Shown here one piece after another: positions 17,595 through 27,796 of a stretch of DNA of 43,096 nt; the first letter of the stretch is position 1, and every line of letters begins with the position of its first letter. The DNA lies in assembly GCA_937896195.1 (NCBI GenBank), contig CALBNC010000029.1, positions 1-43,096 on the forward strand, in the 5' to 3' direction. The notes under the pieces are model-generated. The model did no database searches. It worked only from the letters and a program-made list of their open reading frames with translations, and had not been told where the DNA came from. The DNA is from an uncultured Gammaproteobacteria bacterium. GTDB lineage: Bacteria; Pseudomonadota; Gammaproteobacteria; PS1; Pseudothioglobaceae. A program made the translations under genes and the position numbers.

Positions 17595-19565
17595 ATGCCA
17601 ATCGTTGAAGTTGCTATTTCCGTACCGCTACATAAAACCTTTGATTATCAATGTGATCAAGAGGTAGCTGTTGGTGCGCGTGTTAAAGTACCTTTTGGCG
17701 CCAAAAAAGTTATTGGCATTGCACTCGCTAATAAAGATAAAAGTAGTTTCAACAAACTAAAATCGGTAGAAATGGTACTAGATGAAACGGCCATTCTGGA
17801 TAAGCCAATTTTGGATTTTCTATTTTGGGCAGCAAAATATTATCATCACCCAATCGGTGAAGTGCTACTGGCAGCGATGCCTAAAAATCTGCGCATTGGA
17901 AAACCGGCCATCATCAAAAAAATGATTGGTCTACCAGTTAAAACTAGCAAGCCTGATTTTGAGATTACACAAGAACAAAGTTTAGCCATTGATACCATTC
18001 TTAAAAAGCGCGACACTTATCATGGTTTTTTACTTCATGGGGTAACTGGTAGTGGGAAAACTGAAGTTTACTTGCGCATTACTCAAGAAGTGCTTAATCA
18101 AGGTAAGCAGGTATTGGTTTTAGTGCCTGAAATTGGTTTAACACCTCAAATGATCTCTCGCTTTGAGCGGCGCTTAAAAACACGTGTAGTGGCTATTCAT
18201 TCGCAACTCAATGAAACGCAAAAATTAGATGCCTACCTAATGGCTAAAAACACAGAGGCAGGTGTTGTACTGGGTACACGAAGTGCGATATTTGCACCGA
18301 TGCCAAATTTAGGCTTAATTATTATCGATGAAGAGCATGATGGATCTTTTAAACAGCAATCAAGCTTTCGTTACTCAGCAAGAGATCTAAGTTTTATACG
18401 TGCTAAACAGACGAATATTCCTCTGATATTGGGCACCGCCACACCGGCTTTGGAAACTTTAAAAAATGCCATGGATAATAAGTTAACTCGATTAACTTTG
18501 GCCAATCGAGCTGGTGGCGTAATGATGCCTAAAGTCAGTTTGATCGATATGCGCTCCAATTCAGAGAATGGCCATAGTGCACTATCAAAACTATTGATAG
18601 AAAAAATGCAACAGCATTTATCCAAAGGTAAGCAAGTTATGCTGTTTATTAATCGACGTGGTTATGCGCCGGTATTTTTCTGTACTGAGTGCGCTTGGAA
18701 ATCAGAATGTAGTCATTGTAATGCCAGCATGATTTACCACCGACACGTTAATCGACTTAAATGCCATCATTGTGGCGATGAAAAAATGCCAGAACAGTCT
18801 TGTCCTGACTGTGGAGAGCAAAGTTTAGAAGTTTACGGTTACGGCACAGAAAGGCTGGAAGAAACTTTGTCCTCATACTTCTCAGAAATGCCAATTATTC
18901 GTATCGATCGGGATACTACAAGACGCAAGAAGGCCCTTGCAGAACATTTAGAAAAAATCAATTCCGGTGAGCCTTGTATTATTGTCGGCACACAGATGTT
19001 AGCTAAAGGACATGATTTTTCTAATTTAGCGATGGTGGGAATACTAGATGTTGATGGAGGATTTTTATCAACTAATTTTCGCGCAACCGAATACTTGGCT
19101 CAACTACTTATTCAGGTTTCAGGCCGAGCAGGCAGAACTGGTAACCAAGGAGAGGTGGTTATTCAAACACGCTATCCTGATCATCCAATGTTTCACTATG
19201 TATTGTCAAATCGCTATACACAATTTGCCAGTGGCCTACTCAAACAACGCAAGAGCGCCATGATGCCGCCATTCTCTCATCAAGCATTATTATGTGCAAA
19301 TGCCAAAAATAAACAGAATGCTGAAGATTTTTTGCGTGAAGTGGCTGGCCTATTAAAAAGCATCAATATGGATGGTGTAGAAATTTGGGGACCAGTTACA
19401 AACTCCATTGAAAAAAAGGCTGATTATTATTACTTTAATCTTTACCTTCAATCTAACGACAGAGCAGCACTTCACCGAATGCTGGCCACTTTTAACCAAC
19501 ATGTTGACACTATCAAGCTTAAAAACAAAGTACGCTGGTATTTAGACGTAGATCCGATTGATTAA
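17595..19565 (+). CDS. priA: Primosomal protein N' (replication restart helicase)
   Basis: GVTGSGKTEVYL, IIDEEHDGSFKQ, Cys-rich zinc region CTECAWKSECSHCNASMIYHRHVNRLKCHHCG, VSGRAGR. Confidence 0.97.
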   Translation: MPIVEVAISVPLHKTFDYQCDQEVAVGARVKVPFGAKKVIGIALANKDKSSFNKLKSVEMVLDETAILDKPILDFLFWAAKYYHHPIGEVLLAAMPKNLRIGKPAIIKKMIGLPVKTSKPDFEITQEQSLAIDTILKKRDTYHGFLLHGVTGSGKTEVYLRITQEVLNQGKQVLVLVPEIGLTPQMISRFERRLKTRVVAIHSQLNETQKLDAYLMAKNTEAGVVLGTRSAIFAPMPNLGLIIIDEEHDGSFKQQSSFRYSARDLSFIRAKQTNIPLILGTATPALETLKNAMDNKLTRLTLANRAGGVMMPKVSLIDMRSNSENGHSALSKLLIEKMQQHLSKGKQVMLFINRRGYAPVFFCTECAWKSECSHCNASMIYHRHVNRLKCHHCGDEKMPEQSCPDCGEQSLEVYGYGTERLEETLSSYFSEMPIIRIDRDTTRRKKALAEHLEKINSGEPCIIVGTQMLAKGHDFSNLAMVGILDVDGGFLSTNFRATEYLAQLLIQVSGRAGRTGNQGEVVIQTRYPDHPMFHYVLSNRYTQFASGLLKQRKSAMMPPFSHQALLCANAKNKQNAEDFLREVAGLLKSINMDGVEIWGPVTNSIEKKADYYYFNLYLQSNDRAALHRMLATFNQHVDTIKLKNKVRWYLDVDPID

Positions 19566-20497
19566 AGTACTCTTTCTAAATACAAATAAACCGCGTAGGC
19601 ATTCTTTCGATTGGCCGCTTCAAAAGCTGGCTCACCTTCAAATTCAGACCAGTCAATTGCCTGGTAAGTTTCGTCAAACGGTGCCATATCTTCAACAGCA
19701 GCAGTAAGCTTATCCAATAAAAAATTCAAATATCGATAAGTTAGATCCATGGTTTCTTGTGGTTGGTCTGATGCAGTTCCGTGACCAGGTACAAAATATT
19801 CCATCTCAATATTTCGAACACGGTCTAGCGTTTTTGACCAAGCAATAATATCAGCATCGCCCACAAAAGGAATTCGCCCTTCAAAGATAATATCGCCGCT
19901 ATACAATGTTTGATCATTCAAGCTTAATAAAGACATATCGCCTTCTGAATGAACCTTGCCAAAATAACTGATCAAAAACTGATGATCGCCTAGGCTAAAT
20001 TTCGTATCTTTATCGATAATCCGATCCGGCTTAATTAGGCGCGTTTCATCATTAACCCAAGGATAAAGAGAGGTGCGTCTAGATTCTAATAAGTTAGGAG
20101 CTGTCTCAGAATCAAGATAATCCCAAGTACCTTTAGGGGCCCAAATTTCAGCCCCTTGCTCTTTAAAAACCTGAAGACCATAAATATGATCAGCGTGGTA
20201 ATGACTGACAATTACTATTTTGATGGGTTTGTCGGTAATTTGTCGAATTTTTTCAAGCATTGCTTGCGCCAGTGATGGTGTACCTAGAGCATCTAGTACA
20301 ACCACACCTTCGCTAGTAACAATGAAGCCTGCATTAGAAATAAAGCCCTCATATTCAGTGGCAGATCCAGATAGGCCTGGAATATAGTAAGCATTGCCAT
20401 TGAGTTTTTCTGCAGTAACTTCAACACTAACTTTTTCGTAGTTATTCGCTTGGGCAAACATAGACAGCATACCTAATAATAAGATAATTTTTTTCAT
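19562..20497 (-). CDS. Exported metallo-beta-lactamase-fold hydrolase, SoxH-like
   Basis: Signal peptide MKKIILLLGMLSMFAQA; VSHYHADHIYG, YFGKVHSEGDMSLL, SGDIIFEG, VPGHG. Confidence 0.85.
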   Translation of the reverse strand: MKKIILLLGMLSMFAQANNYEKVSVEVTAEKLNGNAYYIPGLSGSATEYEGFISNAGFIVTSEGVVVLDALGTPSLAQAMLEKIRQITDKPIKIVIVSHYHADHIYGLQVFKEQGAEIWAPKGTWDYLDSETAPNLLESRRTSLYPWVNDETRLIKPDRIIDKDTKFSLGDHQFLISYFGKVHSEGDMSLLSLNDQTLYSGDIIFEGRIPFVGDADIIAWSKTLDRVRNIEMEYFVPGHGTASDQPQETMDLTYRYLNFLLDKLTAAVEDMAPFDETYQAIDWSEFEGEPAFEAANRKNAYAVYLYLERVL

Positions 20498-21732
20498 AAT
20501 GTTTCTATAACGGCTTTAATCGCTTTAGTGATAAGTAACAGCTCTTGCTTATTGATAATAAATGGTGGCATGGTGTACAGAAGCTTGCCATAAGGCCTAA
20601 GCCAAACACCATTTTCAATTAATAAATTTTGAACAATTTCCATGTCCATTTCTTCGGTTAATTCTACCACGCCAATAGCGCCTAATATCCGCACATCAGC
20701 TACTTTTTCATGCTGTCTCAATGTGGATAACTCACTATGCAGAACTGCCTCGATATCAGCGATATTATCTTGCCAGTTTGAACTTAGTAAGAGCTCGATA
20801 CTGGCATTAGCAACACTGCAAGCCAAAGGATTGGCCATAAAAGTGGGTCCATGCATTAATGTGCCAACGCCTTGGGAGATTTTATCAGTCGTTAAAGTAG
20901 CGGCAAGGCTCATATAGCCACCTGTTAAAGCTTTTCCAAGACATAAGATATCGGGCTCCACCTCAACATATTCCAACGCAAATAGCTCGCCCGTTCTACC
21001 AAAACCGGTGGCAATTTCGTCTAGAATAAATAGAACATCGTGCTGTTCACAAAGCGCTTTAGCCTTAGTTAAATACTGAGGGTTATAAAGTCTCATACCC
21101 CCTGCACCTTGAACAACAGGCTCTAAAATCATGGCAGCTATCGAGCTGGAATGTTGCTTTAAAGTTGATTCTAAATCTTGTAATGCATCATCCATTGGCT
21201 CCATTGAAGGGCTCTTAACAAAATAATGTTTTGGTAAAACGCTGGAGAATAAATGGTGCATACCATTATCAGGATCGCATACACTCATGGCACCAAAGGT
21301 GTCGCCATGATAACCCCCTCGAATAGTGACAAATTTGTGCTTATCTGACTGGCCTTTATTATGCCAATATTGCAATGCCATTTTAAGAGCTGCTTCTACT
21401 GCAACTGATCCTGAATCTGTAAAAAAGACTTTGGTTAAATTTTCCGGTGTAATTTCAATTAAGGTTTTAGCAAGTGCAATGGCAGGGTCATGAGTTAGGC
21501 CGCCAAACATTACATGTGACATTTTGCCCAACTGAGTTGTAATTGCCTGATTTAGTGTCGGGTGATTGTAGCCATGAATCGCACTCCACCAAGAACTCAT
21601 GCCGTCAACGACTCGCTTATCATTTTCTAAATTAAGGTAAACGCCCTCAGCTGATTTAACAACATGCGTGCTAACTTCGTTGGGGATTTTGGCATAAGGA
21701 TGCCAAATGTGTGCTTGATCAAATGTATTCAT
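20494..21732 (-). CDS. bioA: Adenosylmethionine-8-amino-7-oxononanoate aminotransferase
   Basis: IWHPYAKIPNEV, GMSSWWSAIHGYNHP, GGYHGDTFGAMSVCDP, LDEIATGFGRTG, LCLGKALTGGYM. Confidence 0.96.
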   Translation of the reverse strand: MNTFDQAHIWHPYAKIPNEVSTHVVKSAEGVYLNLENDKRVVDGMSSWWSAIHGYNHPTLNQAITTQLGKMSHVMFGGLTHDPAIALAKTLIEITPENLTKVFFTDSGSVAVEAALKMALQYWHNKGQSDKHKFVTIRGGYHGDTFGAMSVCDPDNGMHHLFSSVLPKHYFVKSPSMEPMDDALQDLESTLKQHSSSIAAMILEPVVQGAGGMRLYNPQYLTKAKALCEQHDVLFILDEIATGFGRTGELFALEYVEVEPDILCLGKALTGGYMSLAATLTTDKISQGVGTLMHGPTFMANPLACSVANASIELLLSSNWQDNIADIEAVLHSELSTLRQHEKVADVRILGAIGVVELTEEMDMEIVQNLLIENGVWLRPYGKLLYTMPPFIINKQELLLITKAIKAVIETL

Positions 21733-21812
21733 AACAATACATTTTACTCAATTTTAATTTATGGCTGTATTGTTTACTTTCAGTAAATCTTAATCACTAA
21801 AAATATAAATAT

Positions 21813-22487
21813 TTATAAATATTCTTTAAGTTCAGCCATAGAATCGATCACTAAATCTGGATTAGTATCTCGAATATCATTGCCATGATTGTAGCCATAT
21901 GACATGCAGATAATTTCAAAACCAGCGGCGCGTGACGCTTTAACATCACTTACTGAGTCACCTAGCATTAATGAATGTTGAGGTTCAATGCCAAAAAACT
22001 CAGCACTATGCAATAAAGGTAACGGATCAGGCTTTTTCTTGCTCAAAGTATCGCCCGATACCACAATACCAAAATAATCAAAAATACCTAGATCTTTCAA
22101 GATTGGCAACGTGAACTGTTCATCTTTATTGGTTACACATCCTAGCGTGTATCCCTGTGCTTTCATATAGTCCAACCCCTCTTTAACGCCATCATACAAA
22201 CATGAGCGTACCGAAGTATTGTGAGAATACAACTCTAAAAATATTGGATAAGCTTGGTCGTATTCAACTTGGTCAGGCGTGCCTTCGAGCTCACCCGTTA
22301 AAGATCTTTCCACCAATTTTGGTACACCATTGCCAACCCAATGGCGCACTTGAGCTTCACCCCAAGGTTTTTTACCAATAGCTTTCATAGTTTCGTCGAC
22401 ACAATAGGCTAAATCTGGAACACTATCCACCAAGGTGCCATCAACATCAATCATAATTAGTTTTGGACTGAATTTTTTTACACTCAC
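21813..22487 (-). CDS. gph: Phosphoglycolate phosphatase (HAD family)
   Basis: LIMIDVDGTLVDSVPDLAYCVDETM, GCVTNKDEQFT, KKPDPLPLL, MLGDSVSDVKASRAAGF. Confidence 0.92.
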   Translation of the reverse strand: MSVKKFSPKLIMIDVDGTLVDSVPDLAYCVDETMKAIGKKPWGEAQVRHWVGNGVPKLVERSLTGELEGTPDQVEYDQAYPIFLELYSHNTSVRSCLYDGVKEGLDYMKAQGYTLGCVTNKDEQFTLPILKDLGIFDYFGIVVSGDTLSKKKPDPLPLLHSAEFFGIEPQHSLMLGDSVSDVKASRAAGFEIICMSYGYNHGNDIRDTNPDLVIDSMAELKEYL

Positions 22488-22549
22488 TTTGATACCCCTT
22501 TATATTATTTGGTAGAATAGCCCTTAGACTAAATTTAAAAAACATTGTA

Positions 22550-23380
22550 ATGAAAAATTCCACAACAATTGGTTTTATTGGCGCAGGAAATATGGCTTAT
22601 GCCATTATTTCTGGATTAATCAACAACGATTTCTCTGCTGAAAATATTAAAATCAGCGACACTAATGAATCATTATTATCCCTAAGAAAGAAAGAATTTA
22701 ACCTTGAAGTATTTACGGATAATTCAGAGCTTGTTCGTCATTGCGACGTCATAGTGCTGGCAGTTAAGCCTCAAATGCTTTCTAGTGTTTGTCAGTTATT
22801 AAAACAAGCGTTAAATTCTAATACACTGATTATTTCAATTGCTGCAGGTGTGCGTGTTCACGACATTGATCGCTGGCTTGGTGGAGATTGTGCAATTGTG
22901 CGAACCATGCCTAATACGCCAGCCTTGTTAAATCAAGGCGTTACAGGGATGTTTGCCAATGAGCGTGTGAGTAGCGCTCAAAAAGAATTGGCCACCAGTA
23001 TTCTTAACAGCGTGGGTCAGAGCTTATGGGTAACAGATGAAGTAATGCTAGATGCAGTGACTGCATTATCTGGCAGCGGTCCTGCTTATTTTTTCTTAAT
23101 GATTGAATCTATGTCAAAAGCTGGCGTTGCATTAGGATTAGACGAAAAAACTGCGCAATTGCTTAGCATTCAAACCGCTTTAGGTGCCAGCATGATGGCT
23201 AGTGTTAGCGATGAATCGCCTAGAGATTTACGCGCTAATGTCACTTCTCCAAATGGTACTACACAGGCTGCTATCGAATCATTTCAGGATCAAGATTTTG
23301 ATATGATCGTTGCACATGCTATGCGTGCAGCCTTTGATCGGGCAAGTCAACTAGCAGCAGAGCTTAGTGATAGTGACTGA
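22550..23380 (+). CDS. proC: Pyrroline-5-carboxylate reductase
   Basis: IGFIGAGNMAYAIISGLI; VRTMPNTPALLNQGVTGM; ALSGSGPAYFFLMIESMSKAGVALGL. Confidence 0.97.
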   Translation: MKNSTTIGFIGAGNMAYAIISGLINNDFSAENIKISDTNESLLSLRKKEFNLEVFTDNSELVRHCDVIVLAVKPQMLSSVCQLLKQALNSNTLIISIAAGVRVHDIDRWLGGDCAIVRTMPNTPALLNQGVTGMFANERVSSAQKELATSILNSVGQSLWVTDEVMLDAVTALSGSGPAYFFLMIESMSKAGVALGLDEKTAQLLSIQTALGASMMASVSDESPRDLRANVTSPNGTTQAAIESFQDQDFDMIVAHAMRAAFDRASQLAAELSDSD

Positions 23381-23768
23381 ATACGCCACTTTCAAACTAC
23401 AGGTTTCTAAAATTTACTTAAAAATTTCAATACTTGTTCACCTGTTTGCTCTTATTGTGGTTTGGCTTTATAGCTTTAATGACTACGTTAGTTTGGCTTT
23501 AAGCATTGGCCTCATGATGCATTTTTATTTCTTAAATTTAAGTATTTTTCTAAAAAAATCTAATGCCATTTTGTCATTTTCCTTAAACGACAAAACACTC
23601 GCTTCGACTGATAAAATCGGCAATATCCATCAATATCCTTGTGTTTACTGCGTCTATCAATCTCAATTCCTGGTGATAATAAATCTCGGTAAGAATTCAT
23701 TGATTATCTTTAAAGATTCTCTTGCTTCTAACTCTTTGTCACAACTAAATAGACTGTTAAATGCTTGA
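23367..23768 (+). CDS. Hypothetical membrane protein; architecture recalls the YgfX/CptA family (two N-terminal TM helices plus a small soluble tail)
   Basis: Long ORF overlapping the proC end and abutting the next gene; hydrophobic N-terminal half. Confidence 0.5.
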   Translation: MIVTEYATFKLQVSKIYLKISILVHLFALIVVWLYSFNDYVSLALSIGLMMHFYFLNLSIFLKKSNAILSFSLNDKTLASTDKIGNIHQYPCVYCVYQSQFLVIINLGKNSLIIFKDSLASNSLSQLNRLLNA

Positions 23769-24801
23769 GCCTGAAGACACCCTAAAACTTAACGTTTTAA
23801 TCGCCACCTCAATTGCTATTCGTATTGATACTTACAAATTAGTGGTCGTTGGTCTTAATGCACAATTTAAAGAACAGACCATTGAATTACGCCCTAGTGG
23901 CGATAGCGACGCCTATATTAAAGCGGTTAAAAAACTTTTAGTCACCCAGGTTCTCGGCGCAATGGGTGGCTACCCCTCTTATTTAAAACGCTGGTCGCGA
24001 ATGGGGCAAGTAGCATCTTCAAATCTCACCTCTTTACTTAAGCTAGGTGAGGTTGAAGCAGTTGTAGCAGTAGCTAATTCAACCAATCTTGACGATCAAT
24101 TATTAAAAGTTACCTGGTGGTGTGCTACAAATACAGACAATCAGGCTGAAATTGGTCGTTTTTTACTAACTAAAGAATTTGTTACTTTCACTGAAACTGG
24201 CCAAGAAATTGCGCAGCATTTACTAGAATTTCTGCCTTTTGTAAATGATACAGAGCAGCTTATTGACACAACCAGCTTGGTTTTACAAAATGAGTTAATT
24301 AATCAAAAAGACAAGGAAAGACTTTGGAAGCAAGGTCAAAGAAAAACAGCATTTTTAGTGGGATTCGTTGAAAGGATGCAGGGCAACCTCCCTAATGAGC
24401 TTAATATTCAGCCACTTGAATGTCAACACCCTGATTTGCAAATTATTAATGATCAGCAATCTCAAATCTTCTTAACAACTCTTGCGCATATTCTTAAAAA
24501 GATTAATCAAGAATATGTACTTTATCGGGCTTTAGAAGTATTAGGCCAATACTTAACTCATGAGCAAATAACTCTTCAAGACTCTATTGATAAGATTAAT
24601 ACCCAAATTGAAAATCTAAACATTATCTCTATTGAAGAGCAAGATAAGCTTAACGCTAGATTGTTATTAGCAGGCGTTAATGAGCGTCTAGTGGTTAGCG
24701 TCATCTCAGCTCATAATTTAACTGGATCGGCTATTCGTAAAAAATTGGCACACGTACTCGAGCCGATTCAAAAAGCGCTAGTGATACTAACTACCCCATA
24801 A
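23761..24801 (+). CDS. DsrS-like protein (sulfur-oxidiser-associated, unknown function)
   Basis: EDTLKLNVLIATSIAIRID...LLVTQVLGAMGGYPSYLKRWSRMGQ...LLKLGEVEAVVAVANSTNLDDQLLKVTWW...LWKQGQRKTAFLVGFVE resembles remembered DsrS sequences. Confidence 0.6.
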   Translation: MLEPEDTLKLNVLIATSIAIRIDTYKLVVVGLNAQFKEQTIELRPSGDSDAYIKAVKKLLVTQVLGAMGGYPSYLKRWSRMGQVASSNLTSLLKLGEVEAVVAVANSTNLDDQLLKVTWWCATNTDNQAEIGRFLLTKEFVTFTETGQEIAQHLLEFLPFVNDTEQLIDTTSLVLQNELINQKDKERLWKQGQRKTAFLVGFVERMQGNLPNELNIQPLECQHPDLQIINDQQSQIFLTTLAHILKKINQEYVLYRALEVLGQYLTHEQITLQDSIDKINTQIENLNIISIEEQDKLNARLLLAGVNERLVVSVISAHNLTGSAIRKKLAHVLEPIQKALVILTTP

Positions 24802-25503
24802 TAACTGCATATTAGCAAGCGCTGCTAATGATGCAGTTTCTGTTCTAAGCACCCTGGAGCCGAGTAGCAATGGTTGGGCACCTTGTTGAATGGTATAGGC
24901 AATTTCCTCATCGCTCAAACCGCCTTCAGGACCTATGACTATTGCCGCCTTGTTAATTTTTTCAAATTCTAATAAGGATTTTTCTGCTCGATGATGTAGC
25001 ACAAACACATGGCCAAAATTACACCCCATTAGCGCTGTTAAATCAAGCGGCTCAGCAAGCTCTGGAACCACTGATCTGCCTGATTGCTCACAAGCGCCAA
25101 TGATAATTTTGCGCCAATGCTGCATGCGTTTTTTTAGCTTTTCACCTTTTAATCTAACAACGCAATGCTCGGTAAAAATAGGAATAACTTGATTAACGCC
25201 TAACTCCACAGCCTTTTGTATCAAAAAATCCATCTTATCGCCCTTAGCAATGCCTTGTGCCAAAGTAAGGCTTAGGCTTGACTCGCTTAGATTGGGCTTG
25301 CAACTATTAATATGCACTTCGCATTGCTTCTGTGTACTTAATACGCTTGCCTGATAATTATTACCGTCACCATTAAATAAAGTAATATCTTGGCCTTGAG
25401 GAAAACGCAAAACTTTAATTAAATGATGCGATGCATATTCATCAAGCATCACTTTGTCATTAATTTTCAAGGGGGCATTTTGGTACAAGCGAACGTGTTT
25501 CAT
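24787..25503 (-). CDS. rsmE: 16S rRNA (uracil1498-N3)-methyltransferase
   Basis: SYHLIKVLRF-like N-terminus; LAQGIAKGDKMDFLIQKAVELGVNQVIPIFTEHCVV; IGPEGGLSDEEI; LGSRVLRTETASLAAL. Confidence 0.96.
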   Translation of the reverse strand: MKHVRLYQNAPLKINDKVMLDEYASHHLIKVLRFPQGQDITLFNGDGNNYQASVLSTQKQCEVHINSCKPNLSESSLSLTLAQGIAKGDKMDFLIQKAVELGVNQVIPIFTEHCVVRLKGEKLKKRMQHWRKIIIGACEQSGRSVVPELAEPLDLTALMGCNFGHVFVLHHRAEKSLLEFEKINKAAIVIGPEGGLSDEEIAYTIQQGAQPLLLGSRVLRTETASLAALANMQLLWGS

Positions 25504-25538
25504 GGTATCTTTGCGCTACTTAAAAGAATCGAAAAATA

Positions 25539-26768
25539 ATGATACATCAAAATAGAAGAAAAGAGCTACTAAGCCAGCTTGATGATAATTGCGTACTTAT
25601 CCTATCGACCAATCCCGAGCAATTTAGAAATGGAGATGTCACTTTCCCTTTCCGCCCACAAAGTGATTTTTTCTATTTAACTGGATTTGAAGAGCCGGAA
25701 GCTATTGCTGTTATTAGTAAAGAAAGTTATTCTATGTTCTTACGTCCTAAAGACGAAACTCGTGAAATTTGGGATGGTACGCGCCTAGGACTAACTCAAG
25801 CGCCGAGCAATCTTAAGCTTGATCATGCCTATGATATTGGTCAATTAGAGGATAAATTGGCGCAACTTATCACTGCTGATAGTTGTATCTACTTTGATGC
25901 AAAATCCTGCACACTAGATTCAAAAATTACCAATCTACTCTCTCAATACAATCTAAAAAGTCTGCAGGCGTCTTTGCATGAAATGCGATTAATCAAGGAA
26001 GAGTCTGAAATTCTTACCATGCAAAAAGCGGCCAACATATCTAGCGCCGCTCATACTTTAGCTATGGCTCAAGTGACTCCTGGTATGTTTGAGTATGAAT
26101 TGCAAAGTGTGTTTGACTCTCACTTTGTTAAAAATAATACTCAACATGCTTATACACCGATTGTTGCAGGAGGCAAAAATGCTTGCGTACTTCACTATAT
26201 CGAAAACAACCAGCCTCTCAAATCTGGCGATTTAGTATTGATTGACGCAGGCTGTGAGCTTGACTACTATGCTAGCGATATTACTCGCACCTTTCCAGTT
26301 AATGGCCAATTTAGTGAGCCACAAAAACAAATTTATCAAATCGTATTAGATGCTCAGCTTGCAGCAATTAATAGTATTAAACCTGGCGCAGATGTTCATA
26401 TGCCGCACAAAATTGCTTGCGATATTATTCAACAAGGGTTGGAAAATATTGGGTTGCTAGCACCAGGGGAGTCTTTATCAAAATTTTACATGCATGGTAC
26501 GGGCCACTGGCTTGGCATGGATGTGCATGACGTGGGTAAATATCAAGTTAACAAACAACACCGGGTTTTTGAAAAAGGCATGGTAATCACTGTTGAACCT
26601 GGCATTTACATTCGTAAGGATGATAAAATCGATCCAATTTATCATAATATTGGTATTAGAATTGAAGACGATGTTGTGGTAACCGATCAAGGTAACACCG
26701 TCTTAACCGGAAGCCTTATTAAAACGATTAACGAGATTGAAGCTCTCATGAGTCAAACAAACCTATGA
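25539..26768 (+). CDS. pepP: Xaa-Pro aminopeptidase
   Basis: FPFRPQSDFFYLTGFEEPEAIAV; MHGTGHWLGMDVHDVGKY; GMVITVEPGIYI. Confidence 0.95.
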   Translation: MIHQNRRKELLSQLDDNCVLILSTNPEQFRNGDVTFPFRPQSDFFYLTGFEEPEAIAVISKESYSMFLRPKDETREIWDGTRLGLTQAPSNLKLDHAYDIGQLEDKLAQLITADSCIYFDAKSCTLDSKITNLLSQYNLKSLQASLHEMRLIKEESEILTMQKAANISSAAHTLAMAQVTPGMFEYELQSVFDSHFVKNNTQHAYTPIVAGGKNACVLHYIENNQPLKSGDLVLIDAGCELDYYASDITRTFPVNGQFSEPQKQIYQIVLDAQLAAINSIKPGADVHMPHKIACDIIQQGLENIGLLAPGESLSKFYMHGTGHWLGMDVHDVGKYQVNKQHRVFEKGMVITVEPGIYIRKDDKIDPIYHNIGIRIEDDVVVTDQGNTVLTGSLIKTINEIEALMSQTNL

Positions 26769-27784
26769 ATATACAACAAGCTATTAAAGCAGTTATTGCA
26801 AAACAAGATTTAAATGAGGGTGAGATGCATGATGTTATGACTGACATCATGACCGGTAAAACGACCGATGCACAAATTGGTGCATTTTTAGTTGGGCTCT
26901 CCATGAAAGGAGAAACTGTTGCTGAAATTACTGCCAGTGCAAAAGTAATGCGCTCACTTGCCAAGGGTGTTGAAGTTAAAAATACCAAGCACTTAGTTGA
27001 CACTTGTGGCACCGGTGGTGACGGGCTAAGCTTATTTAATATTTCTACTGCTTGTGCATTTGTGGTTGCTGCTGCTGGTGGATCCGTTGCCAAACATGGT
27101 AATCGCTCTATTTCATCAAAGTCTGGCAGTGCAGATGTTTTAGAGGCGGCTGGCGTTAATTTAGAGATGAGCGCAGAGCAAATCAGCAATAGTATCAAAA
27201 AAATTGGTGTCGGCTTTATGTTTGCACCCGCTCACCACTCAGCTATGAAACACGCTATCGGTCCACGCAAAGAACTAGCAGTCAGAACTATTTTCAATGT
27301 ACTCGGGCCACTAACCAACCCTGCAAAAGCACCTGCGCAGGTGATGGGTGTCTATAGCAAAGAGTTGGTCGAGCCTATCGCAAATGTCTTAAAAATTTTA
27401 GGCTCTACACATGTTATGGTGGTGCACTCTGAAGACGGCTTGGATGAAATCTCTATTGCAGATGACACTTTTGTCGCTGAGCTTAATAACGGTGTAGTGA
27501 CCACCTATACAATTAACCCAACCGATTTTGGCTTGCCACTTGGAAACTTAGAAGATATTAAAGCAAATGATGCAGAAGACTCTCTGGCGTTAATCCAACA
27601 AGCATTGGACGGCAAAGAGGGTTCAGCTAAGAATATCATTGCACTTAACTCAGGCGCTGCTATTTACGTATGCGGTCTAAGCGACTCATTACAAGATGGC
27701 ATTAATAAAGCACTCAGTATTTTAAATAAAGGCTCAGCACATCAAAAGCTAGACGATTTTGTACGTGAATCAACAGGCTGTTAA
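26765..27784 (+). CDS. trpD: Anthranilate phosphoribosyltransferase
   Basis: DTCGTGGDGLSLFNIST, KHGNRSISSKSGSADVLEA, FNVLGPLTNPA. Confidence 0.97.
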   Translation: MNIQQAIKAVIAKQDLNEGEMHDVMTDIMTGKTTDAQIGAFLVGLSMKGETVAEITASAKVMRSLAKGVEVKNTKHLVDTCGTGGDGLSLFNISTACAFVVAAAGGSVAKHGNRSISSKSGSADVLEAAGVNLEMSAEQISNSIKKIGVGFMFAPAHHSAMKHAIGPRKELAVRTIFNVLGPLTNPAKAPAQVMGVYSKELVEPIANVLKILGSTHVMVVHSEDGLDEISIADDTFVAELNNGVVTTYTINPTDFGLPLGNLEDIKANDAEDSLALIQQALDGKEGSAKNIIALNSGAAIYVCGLSDSLQDGINKALSILNKGSAHQKLDDFVRESTGC

Positions 27785-27796
27785 AGGATAAAAAAC

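Noticed and set aside
21804-21817. 14-nt palindrome TATAAATATTTATA overlapping the gph stop
   Set aside because: Pure AT sequence in an AT-rich genome; likely chance
26746-27198. 150-aa minus-strand ORF
   Set aside because: Fully antisense to well-supported trpD; no recognisable motif
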